A DNA stretch of 17,675 nt from an uncultured Clostridium sp. (lineage in GTDB: Bacteria > Bacillota > Clostridia > Peptostreptococcales > Peptostreptococcaceae): NCBI GenBank assembly GCA_900557165.1, contig USRS01000054.1, positions 1-17,675 of the forward strand. Direction: 5' to 3'. Position 1 is the first letter of the stretch. Every line of letters begins with the position of its first letter. A program made the translations under genes and the position numbers. Below, piece by piece: positions 1-6,828 of the stretch. The notes beneath the pieces were generated by a model that was given only the letters and a program-made list of their open reading frames with translations, ran no database searches and had not been told where the DNA came from.

Positions 1-1
1 A

Positions 2-331
2 TCATGTGAAGGTGTAGCTATGAGTTTAATGAAATTAATGAAAGAGAAATTTATGGCTTCTTTCAAAGGTAAAATGGGAGCTTTAATGCTTAAAGATAGC
101 TTAAAAGAAATAAAGTCTATGATGGATTATACTGAATACGGTGGAGCACCATTATTAGGTGTTAAAGGTGGTGTAATAAAAGCTCATGGAAGTTCAAATG
201 CATTTGCAATAAAAAATGCTATAAATCAAGCTATAAAATTTGCAAATGGAAATGTAGTTAATGACATAGAACAAGTATTAAAAGAGCTAGAAGAAAAAGA
301 AAAAAATAAAGAACAACAAGAAACAAAATAA
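2..331 (+). CDS. plsX: Phosphate acyltransferase PlsX, C-terminal fragment
   Basis: PlsX makes acyl-phosphate from acyl-ACP for phospholipid synthesis at the membrane. Only the last 109 codons are inside the window; the reading frame is open back to base 2, before the first in-window ATG at 20. Residues resemble the PlsX C-terminus: an EGVAMSL segment, then MDYTEYGGAPLLGVKG and VIKAHGSSNAFAIKNAI. This block matches the conserved (S/T)EYGGA...KAHGSS region of the family as I remember it from B. subtilis. The tail (KELEEKEKNKEQQETK) is charged and poorly conserved. The ATG at 20 lies inside the conserved part, so it is not a genuine start and this is not a complete 103-residue protein. The gene ends its transcription unit: a terminator follows about 40 nt later, and no fabH or other fab gene follows within the window. 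Confidence 0.88.
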   Translation, partial: SCEGVAMSLMKLMKEKFMASFKGKMGALMLKDSLKEIKSMMDYTEYGGAPLLGVKGGVIKAHGSSNAFAIKNAINQAIKFANGNVVNDIEQVLKELEEKEKNKEQQETK

Positions 332-372
332 ATAAAATATAACAATAAGCATATATAAATGAAATTAAAATT

Positions 373-410
373 AAAAAAATCTCTCCTAAATAACAGGAGA
401 GATTTTTTTT
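373..410 (+). terminator. Rho-independent terminator after plsX
   Basis: A perfect 9-bp stem (ATCTCTCCT at 379-387 with AGGAGAGAT at 395-403) closes a 7-nt loop. It is extended by a run of A on the left pairing with a run of T on the right, and ends in eight T. It separates plsX from the spoIIIA operon. Confidence 0.9.
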
Positions 411-490
411 GTACAAATTATATAAATATAATAAGTAATAATTTTTAACTTAAATAAATATATATTTATAAACAAGAAGGAGGGTATGTC

Positions 491-1456
491 ATGAAACTTT
501 CAGATGAAATCATTAATTCACTATCGATTAATTTACGAAAAAAGATAAACAATATAAAAAATCAATCCATAAATATTGAAGAGATAAGACTTAGAGTAAA
601 TAAGCCATTAATAATAAATGGTGATTCACAAGACTATTTTTATAATGATATAAATGGCGATTTGGATTTAGTTATGAGAAATCCTTACATAGTCACTAAG
701 GAAGATATAGAAGATACATTTCAAATTATATGTAAATACTCTGTACATTCTTTTATGGATGATATAAAAAAGGGTTTTATAACATTAAGAGGTGGTCACA
801 GAATAGGAATAGTAGGTAAGGTAATAATAGAAAATGGACAAGTAAAAAATATTAAACATATTTCGTCATTAAATATAAGGGTATCGAGGGAAATTAAAGG
901 GTGCTCAAAAAAAGTATTACCACATATAATCAAAAATAAAAATCAAATAAACAACACGATAATAATTTCACCGCCGCAATGTGGTAAAACTACTATTTTA
1001 AGAGATATAGTAAGAAACATAAGTAATGGAAACAGAGAATATGGATTTAGTGGAGTAAAAGTAGCTTTAATAGACGAAAGAAATGAAATAGGAGGCTCAT
1101 GTATGGGGATTCCCCAACTAGATGTAGGCATTAGAACAGATATTATGGAAACTTGTCCAAAAGACTTAGGAATCATGATGGTTTTAAGATCTATGTCACC
1201 AAATGTAATAGTAACAGATGAAATAGGTACAGAAAAGGATATAAAAGCTTTATACACAGCTTTAAATGGTGGTGTAGGACTTATTACAACAGTCCATGGT
1301 GATTCTATAGAAGATATAAAAAATAGAAAGGAGTTAAAAAATTTATTGGACGAGGAACTGTTCAAAAAGGTAATTTTACTATCAGCAAAGAAAGGACCTG
1401 GAACTATAGAAAAAATATATGATTTACAAGAAAAGAGATGGTATTTTGCAAATTAA
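491..1456 (+). CDS. spoIIIAA: Stage III sporulation protein AA, ATPase
   Basis: SpoIIIAA is the cytoplasmic ATPase of the SpoIIIA complex, made in the mother cell. It is related to secretion ATPases and is thought to power the feeding-tube channel to the forespore. The 321-residue length suits the family (about 307 in B. subtilis). A P-loop variant SPPQCGKTT lies at residues 160-168, with the lysine at 166; the PPQCGKTT form is typical of SpoIIIAA. LIDERNEIGG follows, and a Walker B-like VIVTDEIG places the acidic pair at D243-E244. LITTVHG follows. The start is chosen from AGAAGGAGGG at 475-484, six bases before the ATG. It is the first gene of the operon. In B. subtilis this operon is SigE-dependent, but I see no clean SigE promoter in the very AT-rich 411-474. 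Confidence 0.95.
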   Translation: MKLSDEIINSLSINLRKKINNIKNQSINIEEIRLRVNKPLIINGDSQDYFYNDINGDLDLVMRNPYIVTKEDIEDTFQIICKYSVHSFMDDIKKGFITLRGGHRIGIVGKVIIENGQVKNIKHISSLNIRVSREIKGCSKKVLPHIIKNKNQINNTIIISPPQCGKTTILRDIVRNISNGNREYGFSGVKVALIDERNEIGGSCMGIPQLDVGIRTDIMETCPKDLGIMMVLRSMSPNVIVTDEIGTEKDIKALYTALNGGVGLITTVHGDSIEDIKNRKELKNLLDEELFKKVILLSAKKGPGTIEKIYDLQEKRWYFAN

Positions 1457-1967
1457 AATATTTTTTGTGGGATTACTAATAGGATCTAGTTATTTAATAG
1501 GAGATACAATTTATAAATCATTTATCAAAAGGCATAAAGAATTAAATGAAGTTATAAGTATACTTGAAATAATTAGAATGGATTTAGCCTTTGGACTTTA
1601 TACTTTGGAAGAAATTTTTTATAGAGCTTCTTTGAAAAAAGATTATTGTTTATGTGAATTTTTTAAAAATATGCAAGAAGATTTGAGCAAAGAGGATGGT
1701 AAAACTTTAGAAGAAATATTAAATAAAAATATAGTAGAAGTGAAAAAAACTACAAATTTGCAAAGTGGAGAAATTGACGTAATAAAAAAATTATTTTTAA
1801 CTCTTGGACAAAGTGATATAGAATCTCAACAAAGATTAATAGATTTGACTTGCGAAAACTTAAAAAAATTAACAGGTGATAGCAAGGAAGAAATTATAAA
1901 AAAAGGTTCTCTATACAAAAAACTAATAACATTTATAGGAATTTGTATAGGAATAATTTTATTTTAG
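1446..1967 (+). CDS. spoIIIAB: Stage III sporulation protein AB
   Basis: SpoIIIAB is a membrane-anchored component of the SpoIIIA channel. It has one hydrophobic segment near the N-terminus (IFFVGLLIGSSYLIG) and one at the extreme C-terminus (LITFIGICIGIILF), with a helical charged middle. This is the usual SpoIIIAB plan and resembles the GspF fold of type II secretion. The TTG at 1446 gives 173 residues, against 171 in B. subtilis, and overlaps the end of spoIIIAA by 11 nt. An in-frame ATG at 1419 would add nine residues (MIYKKRDGI) and overlap by 38 nt without a good ribosome binding site, so I prefer the TTG. Even so, the Shine-Dalgarno before 1446 (AGAGATGG) is only moderate. Sure of identity, less sure of the start. 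Confidence 0.88.
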   Translation: MQIKIFFVGLLIGSSYLIGDTIYKSFIKRHKELNEVISILEIIRMDLAFGLYTLEEIFYRASLKKDYCLCEFFKNMQEDLSKEDGKTLEEILNKNIVEVKKTTNLQSGEIDVIKKLFLTLGQSDIESQQRLIDLTCENLKKLTGDSKEEIIKKGSLYKKLITFIGICIGIILF

Positions 1968-1976
1968 GAGGTACAT

Positions 1977-2174
1977 ATGGAAATAGCATTGATATTAAAA
2001 GTAGCAGGAGTTGGTATATTAATATCAGTACTTAATATGATTTTGGACAAGGTAGATAGAAAAGATTGGGTTACACTTACAACTCTTGTGGGGATAGTAA
2101 TTGTTTTAGGTTTAGTAATAACAGAAATAAGTGACTTATTTAATACAGTTAGAACGATGTTTCAACTTTACTAA
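1977..2174 (+). CDS. spoIIIAC: Stage III sporulation protein AC
   Basis: A 65-residue membrane protein with two hydrophobic segments: ILKVAGVGILISVLNMIL at residues 6-23, and a second around TLVGIVIVLGLVITEI. They are joined by a short charged turn, DKVDRKDW. Length and layout match SpoIIIAC, a small integral membrane part of the SpoIIIA channel that works with SpoIIIAD and SpoIIIAE. The ATG has a strong Shine-Dalgarno AGGAGG at 1967-1972, which overlaps the spoIIIAB stop codon (TAG at 1965-1967); this suggests coupled translation. Confidence 0.93.
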   Translation: MEIALILKVAGVGILISVLNMILDKVDRKDWVTLTTLVGIVIVLGLVITEISDLFNTVRTMFQLY

Positions 2175-2186
2175 GGAGGAGATATT

Positions 2187-2570
2187 TTGGAAGTTATGCA
2201 ATTAGTTGGAATTGCAATGGTTTCCACTATACTTTGCATAGTTATAAAAAAAGATAGACCAGAGATGGCAAATTTTGTTGCTTTAACAGCAGGCATAATA
2301 ATTTTATTATCAGTAGTTATGAAATTAAGTTTTATCGTTGATGGAATTCAATCTTTGGCAGATAAAGTAAATATCCCATCAATGTATATAAGTTTGATAA
2401 TTAAGTTGATTGGTATCTGTTACATAATAGAATTTGCCATTTCTCTTTGTAATGATTGTGGAGAAAAAAGTATTGCAAGTAAGTTGGAGTTTGGAGGGAA
2501 AATAATCATCATGACGATGTCATTTCCTATACTGTTATCCATTGTAGATACCATAATAAGTTTAATTTAA
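2187..2570 (+). CDS. spoIIIAD: Stage III sporulation protein AD
   Basis: SpoIIIAD is a polytopic membrane subunit of the SpoIIIA channel. The 127 residues hold hydrophobic stretches at about 5-20, 28-48, 67-88 and 105-127, matching the four-helix SpoIIIAD pattern and close to the family's usual 133. The conserved-looking VNIPSMYISLIIKLIGICYI and CNDCGEKS segments support the call. The start is a TTG six bases after AAGGAGGA (2173-2180). An ATG at 2196 lies in frame, but it is farther from the Shine-Dalgarno. The gene sits 12 nt after spoIIIAC, so they are almost certainly co-transcribed. Confidence 0.93.
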   Translation: MEVMQLVGIAMVSTILCIVIKKDRPEMANFVALTAGIIILLSVVMKLSFIVDGIQSLADKVNIPSMYISLIIKLIGICYIIEFAISLCNDCGEKSIASKLEFGGKIIIMTMSFPILLSIVDTIISLI

Positions 2571-2589
2571 AGTAGGAGAATGATTTATT

Positions 2590-3768
2590 ATGAAAAACAA
2601 GATTTTAGGCATTGTTTTAATTTTTTTATTCTCTTTTACTTCAGTATGTTTTGCAGAAGATAAAAATAATGGTGAAGAATATGAGGATACGAAAAATAAC
2701 ATAGATTTATACATAGATAATCAGCTAAGCAAAATAAATATTGATGAAATTGAAAAATATGTGAAAGATGACGATGTAATAAAAAACATTAACTTAAAAT
2801 CATATATAAAAGATTTAATACATGGAAAAGCAAATATATTAGATTTGTTTGACAAAGAAAAAATAAAAAACTTATTATTCTCTGAAGCTAAAAGCGGTAT
2901 AAAAATTGCATCAAGCATTTTAGTTTTAGCTCTTTTATCATCCATAATTAAAAGTTTGGAGAATTCTTTTTCATCTTCATCAATAACTACAGTAACTAAC
3001 TATATAGTATTTATAACTGTGGTAACTTTAACATTGGTGAGTTTTAAAGATGTGCTATCCCTTTGTTATTCAACAATTGAAAATATTATAGGCCTTGTTA
3101 ATGTAATTATACCTATAATGATTTCTTTATTAGTTTTAGTAGGATTTCCAATCACATCAACAGCTTTAAATCCAGTATTTATAGGAGGAATAGCAGTTAT
3201 AAATATTGTTTTTAAAAAATTTATATTTGTTGCCATATCTTTAGCCTTTGCCATATTAGTAATTAATAATATAACTAATAATATTAAATTAAATAGACTG
3301 GCATCTTTTATAAAGCAAATAAACGTAGTTAGTTTAGGTGCGGTATTTACTTTATATTTGGGACTAGTATCAATTCAAGGTTTATATGTAACATCTTTTG
3401 ATAAATTTACAGTGAAAACAGCTAAATTTGCTGTGGGAAATTTTATACCTGTAGTTGGAGGTTTTGTATCAGATTCTTTAGATATATTATTATCATCATC
3501 TCAACTTATAAAAAATGTATTTGGCGGAATTGGTTTAGTAATTTTAGCTGGTATGTGCTTAATACCAATAATAAAAATTATATCTGTTGTATTAGTTTAT
3601 AAACTTTGTGCCATAGCTATAGAGCCTATTGGAGAAGATAATATATCTTCATTTTTAAATGAAGTTGCAAATTTAATGATTATAATTTTAGCGACTATGA
3701 TTGCTGTAACTATAATGTTTTTTGTAACAATAGCCATATTAACTTCCATAAGTGCTGTGGCATCATAA
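2590..3768 (+). CDS. spoIIIAE: Stage III sporulation protein AE
   Basis: SpoIIIAE is the largest membrane subunit of the SpoIIIA complex. A signal peptide is visible: a short basic start (MKNK), a hydrophobic core, and SVCFA before E23, fitting cleavage after A22. Residues 23-95 form a charged extracytoplasmic region. From about residue 99 onward there are roughly seven hydrophobic segments, including IASSILVLALLSSIIKSL and the glycine- and proline-rich GNFIPVVGGFVSDSLD block, which is characteristic of SpoIIIAE. The 392-residue length fits the family (about 399). The Shine-Dalgarno is AGGAG at 2574-2578. It lies 19 nt downstream of spoIIIAD. Confidence 0.95.
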   Translation: MKNKILGIVLIFLFSFTSVCFAEDKNNGEEYEDTKNNIDLYIDNQLSKINIDEIEKYVKDDDVIKNINLKSYIKDLIHGKANILDLFDKEKIKNLLFSEAKSGIKIASSILVLALLSSIIKSLENSFSSSSITTVTNYIVFITVVTLTLVSFKDVLSLCYSTIENIIGLVNVIIPIMISLLVLVGFPITSTALNPVFIGGIAVINIVFKKFIFVAISLAFAILVINNITNNIKLNRLASFIKQINVVSLGAVFTLYLGLVSIQGLYVTSFDKFTVKTAKFAVGNFIPVVGGFVSDSLDILLSSSQLIKNVFGGIGLVILAGMCLIPIIKIISVVLVYKLCAIAIEPIGEDNISSFLNEVANLMIIILATMIAVTIMFFVTIAILTSISAVAS

Positions 3769-3788
3769 AGATAAAGGGGTGATATATT

Positions 3789-4346
3789 ATTGCTAGTATA
3801 AAAGAGTGGATCATTTCTATTATAGTTGGAGCTTTTATTATAAATATTGTGGATATGATTTTACCAGATAGTAAGGTAAAGCCATACATAAATTTAGTTT
3901 GTAATTTTATATTTGTATTTATGATAATTAGTCCTTTAGTAAGTGTATTTTCAAATAATATGTCTTTAGAAGATACCATATTAAAAAAAATGAATGAGTA
4001 TTCCAAATTGTATGTGGATAGTTATAATGATTTGGCTAATAAAACAAACAATGAAAGTTTAAGCAAAGGGTATGAAGATGGATTAAAAGCTGTACTACAG
4101 CTAAAATTAGATGAATATGGATATGAATTGGACGATTTAAAAATGAATGGTTCGGAAATTGAAACAATAAAAATAAAAGAAAAAAACAGTAATAATGACA
4201 ATAAAAAGGACATACAATCTAATGACACGGAAAAGGAAGAAGAAGTATTTAAAAGTAGTAGTGAGCTGAACTTGAAAGAAGGCAAAATAAAAGAAGACTT
4301 GATAAAGGTACTAAATATATCCATAGGGGATATAGAAATTGATTAA
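3789..4346 (+). CDS. spoIIIAF: Stage III sporulation protein AF, ATT start
   Basis: SpoIIIAF is a two-pass membrane component of the SpoIIIA complex. The reading frame opens just after an in-frame TGA at 3780-3782. It encodes ASIKEWIISIIVGAFIINIV and then DMILPDSKVKPYINLVCNF. That is the usual SpoIIIAF N-terminus: a KEW motif, a first membrane helix, a (E/D)M(I/L)LP motif, then a second helix. No ATG, GTG or TTG precedes this block in frame. ATT at 3789 (or 3786) after AAAGGGG (3773-3779) is the only sensible start. The first standard start, GTG 3849, would drop 20 residues and the whole first helix, and it has no Shine-Dalgarno. From 3789 the protein has 185 residues (about 206 in B. subtilis). 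The TTG at 3790 is out of frame and meets a stop after three codons. The C-terminal half is charged and probably extracytoplasmic. Confidence 0.85.
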   Translation: MASIKEWIISIIVGAFIINIVDMILPDSKVKPYINLVCNFIFVFMIISPLVSVFSNNMSLEDTILKKMNEYSKLYVDSYNDLANKTNNESLSKGYEDGLKAVLQLKLDEYGYELDDLKMNGSEIETIKIKEKNSNNDNKKDIQSNDTEKEEEVFKSSSELNLKEGKIKEDLIKVLNISIGDIEID

Positions 4347-4362
4347 GGGGAGTTGGAGTAAA

Positions 4363-4914
4363 TTGAAAAAACTTAATGAACTATTCAATGATACAGAAAA
4401 GAAAAAGTTAAAACCTTTAATAATTTTATCTGGGATTTGCATAGTAGTTCTTCTAGTAATGACATTTATGCCAGATAAAGTTGAAAAAGAAACAAGTGCT
4501 CAAAGGGATACTAAAACACAAGAAACTAGCGAAAGTGAAAAAAAAGATTTAGAGTCTAAGTTAACAGAAATATTGAGTAAAATAAACGGAGCAGGAGATG
4601 TAGATGTGATGATAACCTTTGAATCTAGTGAGGAAATTGTGCCAGCATATAATTCAAATACAACAACAGAAACCACAAAAGAACAAGACTCTTCTGGAGG
4701 GGAAAGAACTACAACAAGTTCTACTCAAAATAAAACTATGATTACATCAAACTCCAATGAACCTGTAGTATTAAAAACTTCTGAAGCAAAAATTAAAGGA
4801 GTTATAGTTGTGGCAAGTGGGGCGAGTAATCAAAAGGTAAAACAATTATTATATGATGCAGTGAAAACATCTCTACAAATATCAGGTCATCAAGTAGAGA
4901 TATATGAGAAATAA
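4363..4914 (+). CDS. spoIIIAG: Stage III sporulation protein AG
   Basis: SpoIIIAG forms a large ring in the space between mother-cell and forespore membranes; its fold is related to the YscJ/FliF ring-building motif. One N-terminal membrane helix (LKPLIILSGICIVVLLVMTF, about residues 17-36) is followed by an extracytoplasmic domain. Conserved blocks are LTEILSKINGAGDVDVMITFE, then a Ser/Thr/Glu-rich insert, then KGVIVVASGASNQKVKQLL and LQISGHQVEIYEK. The start could be TTG 4339 (191 residues, overlapping spoIIIAF) or TTG 4363 (183 residues). I choose 4363 because AAGGGGAG at 4345-4352 and GGAG at 4355-4358 precede it, while 4339 lies inside the spoIIIAF coding end with no ribosome binding site. 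Confidence 0.92.
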   Translation: MKKLNELFNDTEKKKLKPLIILSGICIVVLLVMTFMPDKVEKETSAQRDTKTQETSESEKKDLESKLTEILSKINGAGDVDVMITFESSEEIVPAYNSNTTTETTKEQDSSGGERTTTSSTQNKTMITSNSNEPVVLKTSEAKIKGVIVVASGASNQKVKQLLYDAVKTSLQISGHQVEIYEK

Positions 4915-4933
4915 GAAGAGGTGGAGGATAAAA

Positions 4934-5635
4934 ATGAAATTTGATTTTAAAAATAGAGGTTTTGTAGTAATAACTTTATCAGCTATGTTAATTGCAGTAG
5001 GTGTTATAAATTATCAACTAAGCAAACAATCGGCTCTTACAGTTTCAAAAGGATTTGAAGCATATGAACAAGCTCAACAAGATAAAAATACAGATAAAGA
5101 TTCAAATAAGAATAGCAATACTAGTAATAATGATAAAAATACAGATAATCAATCAGAAACTGCACAAATAACTGTTGTAGATAGTAAAGATAGTGAAAAT
5201 GATAAAATAAAAGAAAAGGCTACAGAAACAAGTAAACAGATAGAAGAACAATTAACTTCAAAAGAAAATATGAATAAGTCTACATATGTACTTGATATGA
5301 AAATGACAAGAGAAAAACAAAGAAATGATTTATCAGAAGAATTAAATGAAATAATAAATAATCCTTCAACTACAGATAAATCAAGAGAAGAAGCATCTAA
5401 TATGAAACTTCAACTTGTTAAATATCAAGAAATAGAATTAAAGATAGAAAATTTATTAAGTGCTAAAGGGTTTGAAAATGCTTTAGTTTACATAGGTGAA
5501 GATAATGTAAATGTGGTAGTTAATAAAGAAGATTTAACAAAGAGCGAGGCTGCAAAAATATTTGACTTAGTATCAGAACAGACTGGAGTATCATATGATA
5601 AAATAAAATTGATGAATAGTTATAACCAAAAGTAA
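4934..5635 (+). CDS. spoIIIAH: Stage III sporulation protein AH
   Basis: SpoIIIAH spans the mother-cell membrane and binds forespore SpoIIQ across the intermembrane space, linking the two halves of the channel. There is a single membrane helix near the N-terminus (GFVVITLSAMLIAVGVINYQL, about residues 9-29). A low-complexity Asp/Asn/Lys/Ser linker (about 55-80) follows, then a coiled region. The C-terminal domain has EIELKIENLLSAKGFENALVYI and VVVNKEDLTKSEAAKIFDLV, typical of the YscJ/FliF-like SpoIIIAH domain. Length is 233 residues with the ATG at 4934, which has AGGTGGAGG at 4919-4927. An in-frame ATG at 4904 would overlap spoIIIAG and lacks such a site. Last gene of the operon. Confidence 0.94.
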   Translation: MKFDFKNRGFVVITLSAMLIAVGVINYQLSKQSALTVSKGFEAYEQAQQDKNTDKDSNKNSNTSNNDKNTDNQSETAQITVVDSKDSENDKIKEKATETSKQIEEQLTSKENMNKSTYVLDMKMTREKQRNDLSEELNEIINNPSTTDKSREEASNMKLQLVKYQEIELKIENLLSAKGFENALVYIGEDNVNVVVNKEDLTKSEAAKIFDLVSEQTGVSYDKIKLMNSYNQK

Positions 5636-5686
5636 TAATTTGATTTAAAAGTAATATTTTAGGTTATAATAATATTGAATTAATTA

Positions 5687-5715
5687 AAACCTCAGAAAAA
5701 CTGAGGTATTTTCTT
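5687..5715 (+). terminator. Terminator of the spoIIIA operon
   Basis: A 7-bp stem (ACCTCAG at 5689-5695 with CTGAGGT at 5701-5707) closes an AAAAA loop and is followed by ATTTTCTT. It lies about 50 nt after the spoIIIAH stop and immediately upstream of the asp23 promoter. Confidence 0.85.
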
Positions 5716-5742
5716 GCAAATCTTACTATAATTTGCTATGAT
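5714..5742 (+). promoter_or_regulatory. Probable SigA promoter of asp23
   Basis: TTGCAA (5714-5719), a 17-nt spacer, then TATGAT (5737-5742) with a TGC extended -10 directly upstream. It sits between the spoIIIAH terminator and asp23, where a vegetative promoter is needed. A second -10-like TATAAT lies at 5747-5752. Confidence 0.65.
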
Positions 5743-5784
5743 AGTATATAATATAAAAACCTTAGTACAGGGGGTAACAATCTC

Positions 5785-6201
5785 ATGGAAAATAATAATA
5801 ATTTAGGGCAAGTTAAAATTTCAAATGATGTTATAGTTACGATAGCAGGATTAGCTGCTTTAGAAGTAGAAGGTGTAGAGACAATAACTTCATTAACAGA
5901 TAAATTACTTAAAAACAATGGTGTAAAAATCCAAATAGAAGATGGAAAAGTAACTTTAGATGTAGTTATAACTGTTGAGTATGGTATGGTAATACCAGAT
6001 GTATGTACAAAAGTACAAGAAAATGTTAAAAATACAGTTGAAACAATGACTGGATTAGAAGTTTCTCAAGTAAATATTCAAGTTCAAGAAATAAGCTTCA
6101 AGAAAGAAAAAGAAGAAAAAGAATTAGCAAAACAAGCTAAGAAAGAAGAAGCTAAATTAGCAAAACAAGCTAAAAAAGAAGAAACAAAAAAAAGCTACTA
6201 A
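5785..6201 (+). CDS. Asp23/Gls24 family protein (YqhY-like)
   Basis: Cytoplasmic protein of the Asp23/Gls24 family (DUF322), 138 residues. The family core spans about residues 9-105: GQVKISNDVIVTIAGLAALEVEGVE opens it, and a beta-rich KIQIEDGKVTLDVVITVEYGMVIPDV stretch follows. VQENVKNTVETMTGLEVSQVNIQVQEI closes it. The last 30 residues are a lysine/glutamate/alanine helix built from an 11-residue tandem repeat (see the repeat entry). In B. subtilis the equivalent yqhY sits beside accB-accC and has been linked to acetyl-CoA carboxylase control; accBC are absent here. The ATG follows AGGGGG at 5769-5774. Promoter and terminator flank the gene, so it is probably monocistronic. Confidence 0.88.
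   Translation: MENNNNLGQVKISNDVIVTIAGLAALEVEGVETITSLTDKLLKNNGVKIQIEDGKVTLDVVITVEYGMVIPDVCTKVQENVKNTVETMTGLEVSQVNIQVQEISFKKEKEEKELAKQAKKEEAKLAKQAKKEETKKSY
6124..6189 (+). repeat. 33-bp tandem duplication in the asp23 3' end
   Basis: Two copies of a 33-nt unit (6124-6156 and 6157-6189) encode LAKQAKKEEAK and LAKQAKKEETK. The first 27 nt of each copy differ at a single base; the final 6 nt are less alike. The repeat is in frame, so a gain or loss of units changes only the length of the charged tail. Confidence 0.85.
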
Positions 6202-6215
6202 TAAATTAAATAAAG

Positions 6216-6241
6216 CCCTCTGAAAATCAGAGGGTTTTTTA
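6216..6241 (+). terminator. Terminator after asp23
   Basis: A perfect 8-bp stem (CCCTCTGA at 6216-6223 with TCAGAGGG at 6227-6234), an AAA loop, then a T run. It ends the asp23 transcript just before nusB. Confidence 0.9.
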
Positions 6242-6285
6242 TTGCTTAAGTGGTATATAATAAGACTGAAGGAGGTTCATTAATA

Positions 6286-6828
6286 ATGAAAAATGACAAT
6301 GCAAGCAAAATAAGTTATATTGAAAAGGCAAGAAAAATAACAAGTAGAGAGTATTTAATGAAATTAATTTATCAAATAGATATGTTAGAAGGAGATTTAC
6401 AAAATATAAACGATTGTTTTGAAGATTTTTTAGTAAATCACGAAGAATACATAATAAATAGATATGAAGAGTTATTATTACAATATTCTAATGAAAGTTG
6501 CGTTGATTTAGAGAACGTAAATATAAACAATGCAATAGATATGGGATATATGAGAAGAGTTTGTAATGAAATTGAAAATCATAGCTATGATATAGAAGAC
6601 ATAATAACAAAACATGCCCTAAACTGGTCTTTAGATAGAATCGCAAAAGTAGATTTAGCAATACTAAAACTTGCAGTATGCGAAGTAGTATATATGAATA
6701 ATGAGATACCTGTTAAGGTTGCAATAAATGAAGCTATTGATTTAGCAAAATTATACTGTGACGATAAATCTCCTAAATTTATAAACGGAATCTTAGGAAG
6801 TGTTGTTAGTGACACGCAAAAACAATAA
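6286..6828 (+). CDS. nusB: Transcription antitermination factor NusB
   Basis: NusB binds boxA RNA together with NusE (S10) to prevent early termination of rRNA transcription. It is an all-helical protein. Family landmarks are SREYLMKLIYQIDM near the N-terminus and a C-terminal half with ALNWSLDRIAKVDLAILKLAVCEV, then EIPVKVAINEAIDLAKLY and SPKFINGILGSV, all strongly NusB-like. The middle (about residues 45-85) has an acidic insert that makes the protein 180 residues, somewhat longer than the usual 130-150. The start is ATG 6286, ten bases after AAGGAGG (6269-6275); an upstream in-frame GTG at 6250 precedes that site and is unlikely. TATAAT at 6256-6261 could be a -10, but no good -35 accompanies it. 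First gene of a run reaching 10543. Confidence 0.93.
   Translation: MKNDNASKISYIEKARKITSREYLMKLIYQIDMLEGDLQNINDCFEDFLVNHEEYIINRYEELLLQYSNESCVDLENVNINNAIDMGYMRRVCNEIENHSYDIEDIITKHALNWSLDRIAKVDLAILKLAVCEVVYMNNEIPVKVAINEAIDLAKLYCDDKSPKFINGILGSVVSDTQKQ

Noticed and set aside
20..331. A complete 103-residue protein starting at ATG 20
   Set aside because: The frame is open upstream to base 2 and the residues before the ATG continue the PlsX C-terminal pattern, so it is the truncated end of plsX.
411..474. A SigE promoter for spoIIIAA (AATATAAT at 425-432 resembles the -10)
   Set aside because: No matching -35 at a proper distance; the stretch is so AT-rich that partial matches are expected by chance.
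943..1365. Long minus-strand open frames opposite spoIIIAA and many other genes
   Set aside because: They are Ser/Phe/Ile-rich antisense shadows without ribosome binding sites, lying opposite clear conserved genes.
6235..6261. A promoter for nusB using TATAAT 6256-6261
   Set aside because: The only -35 candidate is the T run of the asp23 terminator, so it does not qualify beyond a bare -10.
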